Position numbers and translations under genes: made by a program
The notes under the pieces: model-generated
What the model was told of the DNA's origin: nothing
Databases searched by the model: none
What the model saw: only the letters and a program-made list of their open reading frames with translations
DNA from: Pogonophryne albipinna
Lineage: Eukaryota; Chordata; Actinopteri; Perciformes; Artedidraconidae
Direction of reading: 5' to 3'
Length of the DNA stretch: 64,000 nucleotides
Assembly (NCBI GenBank): GCA_028583405.1
Contig: CM053250.1
Coordinates: forward strand, 42,434,283 to 42,498,282
Shown here: piece after piece, positions 1-64,000 of the stretch
Layout: each line of letters starts with the position of its first letter
Position numbering within the stretch: position 1 is the first letter of the stretch

Positions 1-97
1 GGGCGCTGCATAACTACGTAGCCTCGGTTAAAGCAAACAGAAGAAGATGACATGTATCAACAAACCACCGCAGCTCGGACTTGTACCGGAGCAGCGA

Positions 98-171
98 AGG
101 AGTGATGAGGTATCTAGAGATCTGAGTCCAGAGGAGGAGTGATGTGGTATCTAGAGATCTGAGTCCAGCGG
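98..171. repeat. 37-bp tandem duplication
   Basis: Two adjacent copies of a 37-bp unit starting AGGAGTGATG at 98 and 135 differ by only a couple of bases (GAGG versus GTGG). Confidence 0.8.
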
Positions 172-469
172 GCTGCTTGTGTTTCTGTTCATCAGGACAT
201 CATATGACCAGCAGATCCAGTGTGAACGCTCTACGTTAGTCAGTGGATGTCCGACAACATGCACACTAACTTATTTTGCAGCTTTAGGCTATACTTTGGT
301 TTAAATTGCGTGAATAAACTAGCTAGAGAGCTAAAGTTAATTATATTCATCCAATGTCAGAAGAATTACCTTTTAACAAACGTTGTAATGCTTTTCTTTC
401 ATTTCAATTTGAGTAAAACATTGAAGATATAACATTGTATTGTTTTATTTTTACACTGACTCAGATATA

Positions 470-1013
470 ATGAAAAGATTACGTCAGTCGAAGCTCAGCT
501 TTGGTAAGGAAGAGACAGGACAGGCAGAGAGAAAGAGAAAGAGAGAAAGTGATGGAAGTCAGGGAGGAACTGCAGGTTCAGTGACACAAAATAATGTAGG
601 CTTAATAACCCCATCTATCCAGCTATCCATCTATAACAATAGTCTTCATTTACAATATAGACAATAGGCATAATTGTAAAACAACATACATCTATTACAG
701 TTATGATGTCATAATAACATACAATTTGCTTACATCTTTGTTCTCTTTTGAGAATCAAACAAAACTGATTTAAAGTAAAAAAAGAATGCAAACAAACAAG
801 TGAAATGAACTAAATTGCTGAATTGCTTTTAATTCACTGGCAGGAGCGACAAGTGAGGAGGATCAAAAAGTGAACAACGAGGGAGAGATTGAACAAAGAG
901 AAAGAGTAGAGGACAGAGAGAGTAATGAACAGGAAGAAGACAGAGAGACTAAAGAAGATGGAAGAGAGGGTGCAGGTTATGGAAAGGAGAGAGACATGGA
1001 AAATGAATGTTGA
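470..1013 (+). pseudogene. two-exon transposase N-terminus remnant (ZMYM1-like)
   Basis: Exon 470-575 starts at ATG and encodes MKRLRQSKLSFGKEE followed by a K/R/E-rich stretch. It ends at a GT donor in phase 1. Exon 844-1013 follows an AG acceptor and continues in phase with an acidic, Glu/Arg-rich tail to TGA at 1011. Together they give about 91 residues. A basic SKLSF-type start followed by a charged low-complexity region is typical of fish ZMYM1/DUF4371 hAT proteins, but the catalytic part is absent. I infer a truncated transposase rather than a host gene. Confidence 0.35.
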
Positions 1014-1631
1014 CAATGTTTTGTGATCATTTTAGCCTCTTCTGCATTTCCAGATCATTAATAGTAACAATCAACTGATTCTTATGTATTACACTTTCAA
1101 AAATAATTTATGCTGACATTGTCAGCCCACTGACATGGTTTGAAATCAATATATTATCCAATGTGTGACCCCCACAGGACTTAAAAAGCACCTAACTAGA
1201 TCATGAAAATCCCAAAAATCTCGGGGGGTATCCCCCGAACCCCCCTAACATATTTGGACCTCGGTATCTAGGAAATCCTGGATACGGCCCTGATTGTTGG
1301 TGAACATGATTGGTAGAAGGTTGGAAGGGCCTATGATTACTATAGTGTTCTTATATATTTTAAAACAATATCCTGATCATAGGAGAATAATGTTTTTCTT
1401 TTGACTGCAAGTTCCCATGCTTTGAAGAAAATTACAGATCCTTTGAAGATAGAAATGTTGCTGAAGTGTCATTCAAATGTAGGGTTAGCCTTAATGTTAC
1501 TATGGCACAGTGATTAAAAATAACATTTAAAATGTCAATTCATATATATTAAGAGGTAGTTTTACCTGCAGCAAAGCAACAAAAAAATGCCCTCTTGGTA
1601 TCATGGACACTTGATAAAAATGCACCAATAG

Positions 1632-1788
1632 ACATACGCTGCTACTACAATGAGGATAATGCCAATGGGGGTCTCTGTTGCAGCTGTGGTTGGAGTGTTG
1701 GTGGGGGCTGGCTTCGAGCAGAGCCCGGAGGCAGCAGACAGGAGGGGGTCTCTGCTGTGCTGCTCACTGCTGGATCTCATGCTCTTCT
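1632..1788 (+). CDS. FANCA: possible upstream FANCA exon (human exon 4/5 region)
   Basis: After an AG at 1630-1631, the frame holding ATG at 1665 encodes MGVSVAAVVGVLVGAGFEQS and later a leucine-rich stretch ending LLDLMLF before a GTGAGT donor at 1789. The order resembles the human FANCA segment around residues 104-161 (LGVPVGILSAG...LLAHSMF). The segment following this in human (SFCQELWK) is missing, and the next candidate exon (about 1939-2003, reading SSLQEL in another frame) is not phase-compatible. Either the exon is decayed or the match is weak. Confidence 0.3.
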
Positions 1789-2775
1789 GTGAGTCCCACC
1801 CTCTTTGTCCTGTGTTAATGACATATTGAGTAAAGCACTTTGATTCACACCTCTGGACCCTGAAAGCTATGTTCTACCTTTAACTGCTTTAATGTCGAAG
1901 TATCATGTTTCTATTATTGTTTTGTGTCGGTCTTCTGAAGGGCTTCTGGACACCATGGAGCAGAGTGAGACACAGCAGTCTGCAGGAGCTGAGCGATGGT
2001 GCTTTTTTATTCAACTTTATGACAATTAGATAGTCTTGTTGAGATTGAAGTCTCTGTCTGAAGATGAATGTAACAGTGGCTGGTGACGTCGTTTATATTT
2101 TCAGATTTTCTGAGTTGATCTCCCGAGTGCATGTGATTTAACTTACAACCTGAAACTGATTATTGGATCCTTTTCCTGGAGGAAAGGATGTGTGTTAAAA
2201 TGTGTAAGAATGCTGCCCCTACATGAGCCACAGTAATTCATTTATGCCTCTCAGTTTTGGTCATCGTGTCACAACAGAAAAGTGAATTTTGTGGGTCACA
2301 CTGATGTTCCTGCTTTTTTCAGCAGCCCAGTTTTAAGCTCATGACCACATTAGCTTCATCTGCTACTTTCATTTATCATGTTGTTGCCTGACTGATACTT
2401 TTTCTGTACTGCACGGTTCTCAGCTAAATTCTTGCCACTTGTTTGAAGAGAGCACCTTGCTCCTATGATCAGAATGTGTTTGCCTAAACCAGTGTTACTG
2501 TAGCTCCTGTCACTGCATGCTTCACACATTGAGTCACATCTACTCTCTGCAGCAGAACAGACAGCAGCCTCTAAAAGTGCAACACTTTGCATGTGTCTAA
2601 AACATTGACTACAGAATTCCTGTCCTGTAATTAAACACAAGGCAGTGTGGCCAGTAGCAGGAGTTGTTTATTGTTTAACTCTAGACGATGTACCTACAGT
2701 AAACAAACAGTATTAAGAACATGTATTCTATCAGATGTTTTTGTTTCTCACTCCCCGGCTCTGTGTTTTTTACAG

Positions 2776-48333
<45,558 letters not shown>

Positions 48334-48402
48334 AGCTGCTCGCTGACGTCAGGCAGAGGAACTCCCCCTCCCCCTCCCCCTCCTATTAATTTTTGTATAC
48401 AT

Positions 48403-48408
48403 AATAAA
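48403..48408 (+). other. FANCA polyadenylation signal
   Basis: AATAAA, 70 nt after the FANCA stop codon. Confidence 0.75.
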
Positions 48409-48727
48409 TGCACAAAGGACGTATTATACACATGAACACCTGAAGCCCTTTTACTGTTTTCAATACAGATTCAAGCATTGTAATAACTTAATTTAAAACA
48501 GTGACAAAATAAAACCGTTATTGGAAGTCATCCTGTGTGAGGAAGATACACACTGCATACAAGTACTTCACAATATTTTCAGCTAACAAAACTATTGCAG
48601 GAAAGGACTGCATTTCTGTCGGTCAAACGGTTTATATGCGACTTTGTGTTTCTGCTGTCAGATAAACTGTGTATACAGATGCATATATTCCAGTCATCAG
48701 AACTGTGACAGGCACCAGGAGTGCCTG

Positions 48728-48733
48728 TTTATT
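48728..48733 (-). other. ZNF276 polyadenylation signal
   Basis: AATAAA on the minus strand, 290 nt after the ZNF276 stop codon. With the FANCA signal at 48403 it implies that the two transcripts end about 300 bp apart without coding overlap. Confidence 0.55.
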
Positions 48734-49022
48734 CCCCAAAGAAAGCTACAAATCCTAAACATGTGGTCAGAAGACGGCTGACAATGGAATAACAGCTTAA
48801 GTTTGGAATGAAAAGGATAATTATCCTTTAGGGTTAGCCTAACCCTAACACTCTAAAGCTTTCCATAATATAGTAAATATCCTATATCTTCTAAAATGAA
48901 ACTTAATGTTTCAGACAACAGCTTGGCTCTTAACCTAGATGATCATTCGTATATTGGAAGAGAAGAGAGATAAACATCAGTAGGGGGGGGGGGTGTTATG
49001 TCCCGGTGCAGCACGCCTGCTG

Positions 49023-59125
<10,103 letters not shown>

Positions 59126-59354
59126 AGTTTATCGATTCTTGGAATCTCAGCAGCAGATCCTGATGATGGAGCCCTGCAGCCTGTGACAAATAGATGTGAT
59201 AAAATGAAGATATAATAAGTTAAACTTGGTCATATCTATTCTTGTGTAATATATCCTAAAATGACTGTTCATGTTGTTTGAATTATAATGTGCAAAATAT
59301 TACATCTGTCCTATAGAAAGCTCCTTTTTTACCCAGCCTTCTGTGCACCAACAT

Positions 59355-59600
59355 ATGCAGTGGTGGAATGTAACCAGGTACATTTACACAAGTACTGTAC
59401 TAAGTATCAATTTTAGGTACTTGTACTTTACTTGAGTACTTCCATTTCTGCCCATTTAGACTTTTTCTCCACCACATCTCAAAGGGAAATATTGTACTTT
59501 TGACTCCACCTCATTTATTTGTCATTTGGAGTTACCAGTTACTTTTTACATAAGTAACATAACATGTTTACTTGTAATGGAGTATATTTAGACAGTCGTA
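59355..59600. repeat. dispersed GTGGTGGAATGTAAC repeat
   Basis: The stretch from CAGTGGTGGAATGTAACCAG through GTACTTGTACTTTACTTGAG is a common fish repeat, with other pieces at 26445, 29240 and 37205. It is upstream of ZNF276; no promoter motif could be singled out in 59126-59350. Confidence 0.6.
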
Positions 59601-59730
59601 TTAGGACTTTAGCTTCAGTAAAGGATCTGAGTAGGATGTTTTTCCATACCAAGCATTCATGCAACTGAGTTACCAATGTATTATTTTTGCAATAACCTGT
59701 AGAATTCAATCATATAAAATCTGAATCATT

Positions 59731-62336
59731 TAGTGGGAATGCTGATACAGCATTCTTCTACGCACAAATTCTTTATTCTTATTCGGGTAATTTTGCGCCT
59801 CTTCTGCTCCCACATCGCAGAAACTCCATTCAAACATCAAAATGTTCAGGTCGATCGGGAATCGATGGCTATTACTTTTCTCATTCATAACTTTCATAAT
59901 TCCAGGGATATAATTCATCACATTTTGAACATGGAAGTCAATGGAAAAACTCTTCAGACTTGAAAAATCTTCATGCGACTTCAACTGCTAACTGTTCCTT
60001 CATACTTTCACTCAAAAACCTCATTCCAACTTTAAAATGTTACACATCTTTCTGACATTATTTGTGTTACACAACTTTTAAATCAGATTCATACTTTTAG
60101 AGATATTAAACATTGTTCAGACCTTGGTAAAGAGGCCTTCTTCAGATTTTAACATTAGTGTGTATTGCGCAGCTCGTTAAGGCTAGAGTGCGTGATGTCA
60201 CAGCTAGAGTGGGGGACAGCTTGAAATTCGCCTTCATATATTTTTTTTAAACCTGCCACAATTCCAAAACCCTACACTCCTGAGACATAATTTTTCATGA
60301 AAAACTTAGGAAAACCTCATATTTTCTAAATTTTCAAACCTAGATTGGAAAATAATTTTTTAAGCAAAATAATTAAACAAAATGTCTCTTGAGGGCATGA
60401 AGTGACAAAAACGTTCAACATGTCTCCATTAAAGCCCATTGTAAGTTCAGCCTGATCTTTCCTCACAGCAGCGGCCGCACACCTTTAGTTAATCTGCCAA
60501 AAAGGCCACATTATGGACCCGAAAATACACAAAAAGCACACTTCAGACGCTCAGAGTCCTTGACATGCTTCACACGTTGAAATTTCACCGATATCTGTTA
60601 CGGTTCTTCAACAAAACGTTCACATGTAAGAGGTTTATCTCTCATTCAGAACAATGGAAAGGCTCTCCTCTCACTGATTACTGCACATCACCATGGAAAC
60701 CTTTGATCTCTGGACTCAAGCACAGGTGTTTCATAACCTTGTTACCTCAAACATAAACACCTGTGTGTTGGAGATACCGACATGCTCAGAACGCCACCAA
60801 ACATAACATGATGGTTAACACTGTGGCCCTGAACAGCTCAAATCTGATGTTACATAATGTGGTGTTACCATGGTAACGCATCAAATCAAATCAAGTTTTA
60901 TTTATATAGCACATTTATAAACGATTTTTGGTCGGGCCAAAGTGCTGTACATATAATAAAAATAGCCTACAGTAGAGACACACAGCAAATACAACAGCAC
61001 AGATTGTTCAGAATATCAGTATGAGAAAAACGACACCCTCTATCCTTAGACCCTCACATCGTACAAGGAAAAACTTCCAGAGAAAACCCACAGTTTAAGG
61101 GGAAAAAATGGGAGAAACCTCAGGGAGAGCAACAGAGGAGGGATCCCTCTCCCAGGACGGACAGACGTGCAATAGATGCCGTGTGTAAATCGAAGAGATA
61201 ATACATTTTACAGCATATAGACCGAATGTTAGGAAATGCATGTGTCTGTAATAAGAAGATGAATCCACGAGGATGTCATATTGTATAACATGTCATGTTT
61301 ATGGCATGCCTCGCCATAAAACACGATATCGCTGTAACTCCAATGGACACGGTCCGATCGTCCCACCAATGTTCACTTGTATATCACCGGTCCATGCCTC
61401 AACAGCTCTATGCCAAATCTGAGATCTCACCATAGGCTGTTTCCATGGAAACTTATCCCTCACAAAAAACACGATGTCGCTATAGCTCCAATGGACACGG
61501 TCCGATCGTCCCCCAATCTTCACCTGTATATCACCTCTCCATGCCTCAACAGCTCTACGTCAAATCTGACATCTCACCATATGCCGTTTCCTCGCCAAAA
61601 AACACGATGTTGTGGTAACGCCTATGAAAAGGGTCAAAACAGCACCAGACTTCAGATAATGGTTAATGGTCTATGTGCCAATAGTGAGTTTTCCTCAAAA
61701 GCTGTTGCCATGGCAACAAAACCCTTTCAATAAAACACGATACTGAACTCTGAACTATGAAAATGGTCAAAAAGTGCTCAAACTTCACATGTGTGCTAAC
61801 AGTCCAGCCGTGAAGACATCTACGGGACAGTTTTGAGATTTCTTCAAATGCCGTTGCCATGGCAACACAATGCTCGCCATGAAACACGGTTTTCTCATAA
61901 CTTCAGTGAAAATGCTCCAAATGGCCCAAAACTTCACAGGTTTGGTAACAATGCAGCCATCAACACATCTAAGAGTATTATGGGGTGTCATCAAATACCG
62001 TTGCCATGGTGACAGATCATTCAGCATCAAGTTTTGCAGGTCACCCTTGAAAAAGAGATCTTTTGATCTCAAGGGGCTTTCACCTGGTTAAATAAAGGCT
62101 ACAAACAAACAAGTTAGTTCAAAAGTTTGCAGTTCAAATATTCTGCTGCTTTTCAAGACTTTTTTACTTTCTTTTCTTCTCTTATCACACATTCAAGCCG
62201 CCAGTGTTCATGTATCATTACAGTCTAAATTATTCACTTTCTTCTTACACATTACATTTCAGCATAGCAATTCAGCGTCAACTTTTCAGCATAAAGCATT
62301 CCCACGAGCAATTTATTCAGGAATTGCATTCTCTAG
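59731..62336 (+). repeat. long dispersed repeat with X-box-like palindrome array, copy 2
   Basis: It matches 20054-21535, with extra material: a retroposon insertion at about 60880-61302 and a LINE tail at 62040-62110. Palindromes: GTTACCATGGTAAC (60864), GTTTCCATGGAAAC (61439), GTTGCCATGGCAAC (61704 and 61853) and GTTGCCATGGTGAC (62000). The two at 61704 and 61853 are 149 bp apart. No coding domain was recognised. Confidence 0.8.
60880..61302 (+). mobile_element. retroposon insertion in the long repeat
   Basis: It starts TCAAATCAAATCAAGTTTTA and TTTATATAGCACATTTATAA, then CAAAGTGCTGTACAT and GGGAGAAACCTCAGGGAGAG. This is a combination of segments widely dispersed in teleost genomes. It interrupts the match with 20054-21535. 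Class uncertain. Confidence 0.5.
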
Positions 62337-62526
62337 TTTTCTTTGCTGCCCCACTATTGTCTGCTGATCATATTTAGCATAAAATCCATTAGTTTCATTA
62401 ATACATAATAAAACACAATAAGTGGTTGGAGCTACATTCAAGAACAGTGTTGCAAATGAGCTAAATATATTATGATAAAATAAAAATAAAATGTCTATCT
62501 ATCTTAAGTTAACCCACCGTTTAACG

Positions 62527-63928
62527 CAGGGGTGCCCAACCGGTCGATCGCGGGGAGATTCCCAGTCGATCGCGAGATGTGTCTAAAAATAGAACAACAA
62601 TATTCTGTTTTATCGTTAATGTCCTATAACATAATCTTCCTGTGCCAGAATAATGCACTTGAACGCATCAAAGCTTTGTGATTGGCCGGCGTGACCCCAT
62701 GTGTCGGGGCGTGGCTGGTGGGCAGTGCACTAGTTCGCTGACGTTGTCCATGTCAACAGGAGTGACAGTCCGCACACACACAAGACCGCAATTATGGCAG
62801 AAGCAAAAAAGCCCAAAATATATAATTTTCACTCCGAGTGGGAGGATGCTTATTTTTGTATCTATTCCAATTCAAAGTCCATCTGTCTCATCTGCAATGC
62901 GAGCGTGGCTTTACCGAAGAAGGGTAATTTAGGAGCGGCATTTCAAAACTGCACAAACGCTACGAGACGGAATTCCCTCCTAATTCTGCCCTACACTCCC
63001 AAAAGGGGAGGGGCCTGAAAGGACAGCTAAATGCACAGCAGTCCATTTTCACCAGGCCCAACAACAAGAGCAAGGCTGCTACCATAGCATCTTATCGTGT
63101 CAGTCACGTTCTTGAGAAACACATGAAGTCTTTCACAGACGGCGAAGTTGTGAAAGAAGCATTCCTGGAGGCTGCCGACGCGCTTTTGGGGGACAGTAAA
63201 AATAACAGTAGCATTTCAACAGGTTTTTGATATAATAAAAACTCAAGTTAGATACCGTTATTAATCAGCTGTAAGTTTTAGTTTGTTTGAACTTATTCAT
63301 TATAATTATTGTACAAAATGGTATAAGAATGCAAACTTAAATTGATATATATAGTCTATTATCAATTCAGGTTAAGAAACTAGTGTTGCTTGCATCCTAT
63401 TTTAAAAGCATTTATTTTTATACTCTACTAAAATGCAACAAAAAAGGGTTTGATTCTATTAATTTTGTCTTTTTTATTGCACTGTTGCAGCAGATTCCTG
63501 TGTAGCTTCAGATCTGAGTTGTCTTATTAGTAAGTCTCATTTATACTTTTGTAGCAACACTATTTTTATATAATGGCAAAGAAAGGGTTCAGAGTCTTTT
63601 CTTTTTCTCCTGTGTCATATGTGGCAGCACTGTTCAATGTTTCTTGAAAACATTACCCACTGTAGTGTGACGTGTGAATAAACTCCAACTCTGTATCAAC
63701 AACACTGTTGTGTAACTTCAGTTAAATACTTGTATGTGTGTAGATTAGAAAGAGGTAAGATAAAGGATCTGCAGTATTTTAGTAATCGTACAAAGGTCAG
63801 TTTTATACAAGTAGAAGTGTGTATTTACCTGTCAGTAATGGCTACGCTTCTCTATTTGGACTGGTAGATCTCGGCAGACTGGCAACTTTAAAAGTAGCTC
63901 TCGGTTAAAAAAAGGTTGGGCACCCCTG
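62527..63928 (+). mobile_element. hAT element (1402 bp), GTF2IRD2/Charlie-like
   Basis: The ends CAGGGGTGCCCAACC and GGTTGGGCACCCCTG are inverted and flanked by perfect 8-bp duplications GTTTAACG (62519-62526, 63929-63936). It carries the 5' part of a transposase gene (separate entry). GTCGATCGCG palindromes lie near the left end. Confidence 0.92.
62794..63230 (+). pseudogene. hAT transposase N-terminus, GTF2IRD2-like, broken
   Basis: It starts MAEAKKPKIYNFHSEWEDAY and has a finger-like CLICNASVALPKKGNL; the partner histidine region is damaged by a frameshift. Further downstream in other frames, TRARL-, VSHVLEKHMKSFTDGE-like and KEAFLEAADALLGDS-like stretches can be read, as in the domesticated GTF2IRD2/Charlie transposase family. 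Multiple shifts and an abrupt end show it is a truncated copy. Confidence 0.7.
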
Positions 63929-64000
63929 GTTTAACGGGTGTCACATGAACTTTAAATGTTCTGGAAAGTTCCTTATACAGCTTTAGCCTTTATTTTATCT

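Larger units (their letters stand above)
1..1292 (+). mobile_element. hAT-like element, right part (ZMYM1/DUF4371-type)
   Basis: The stretch ends at 1292 with TCCTGGATACGGCCCTG, which resembles the terminal repeat of a common fish hAT group, preceded by a G/C-run segment (1200-1260). It contains a small two-exon reading frame (separate entry) that looks like the lysine-rich N-terminus of ZMYM1-like transposases. The left end is not in the window, so neither a target duplication nor the full length can be checked. Between 100 and 470 I see nothing else except a 37-bp tandem duplication. Confidence 0.4.

Noticed and set aside
1939..2003. FANCA exon 6 (SSLQEL)
   Set aside because: Phase does not fit the exon before it without a one-base change and the match is five residues long; reported only as part of the missing-exon finding.
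2356..2640. 94-codon minus-strand frame
   Set aside because: No recognisable domain, no splice partner, and composition like the surrounding intron.

Overview
The window is vertebrate nuclear DNA from a ray-finned fish, most likely a percomorph. The evidence is an intron-rich gene pair, long CA/GT microsatellites, and dense teleost-type transposons (hAT, Tc1, DIRS, Ty3-like LTR, L2/Rex-type LINE). No bacterial-style operon, CRISPR array, rRNA or tRNA gene was seen. I ran no searches; assignments come from reading translations, splice sites and terminal repeats, compared with families I know.

Two host genes face each other. FANCA (Fanconi anaemia core-complex subunit) is on the plus strand, 2776-48333. 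I traced 33 consecutive exons matching human exons 11-43. Their phases close perfectly and give 1144 residues plus a stop. ZNF276 (ZAD domain plus five C2H2 fingers) is on the minus strand, 59125 to 49023, with 11 coding exons closing to 608 residues. The tail-to-tail FANCA/ZNF276 arrangement is also known in mammals; here the stop codons lie about 690 bp apart. FANCA exons 1-10 are not convincingly present: one weak exon 4/5-like stretch lies at 1632-1788, and exons 7-10 are not visible before 2776.

Layout: 1-1300 is the end of a hAT-like element; 1300-2776 is the FANCA 5' side; 2889-19821 is one 16.9-kb FANCA intron packed with nested mobile elements. These include four hAT elements with 8-bp target duplications, and a Tc1 element split by a young LTR retroelement that carries pieces of the host gene SSRP1. 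A second Tc1 element in the same intron is split by another hAT. The stretch 19822-34147 holds FANCA exons with MITEs, a DIRS fragment and a third Tc1 copy. The stretch 34148-48333 holds an open but catalytically altered Tc1 transposase and the remaining FANCA exons, many abutted by GT or AC arrays. In 48334-59125, ZNF276 carries a 57-bp minisatellite of about 46 units inside one intron, split by a MITE. The stretch 59126-64000 is intergenic repeat sequence ending in a GTF2IRD2-like hAT.

The items most worth following up are the SSRP1-bearing LTR element (12005-15596), a repeat family carrying arrays of RFX X-box-like palindromes (20054-21535 and 59731-62336), paired (AC)/(GT) introns in FANCA (40086-40580, 41766-41917), and the split minisatellite.
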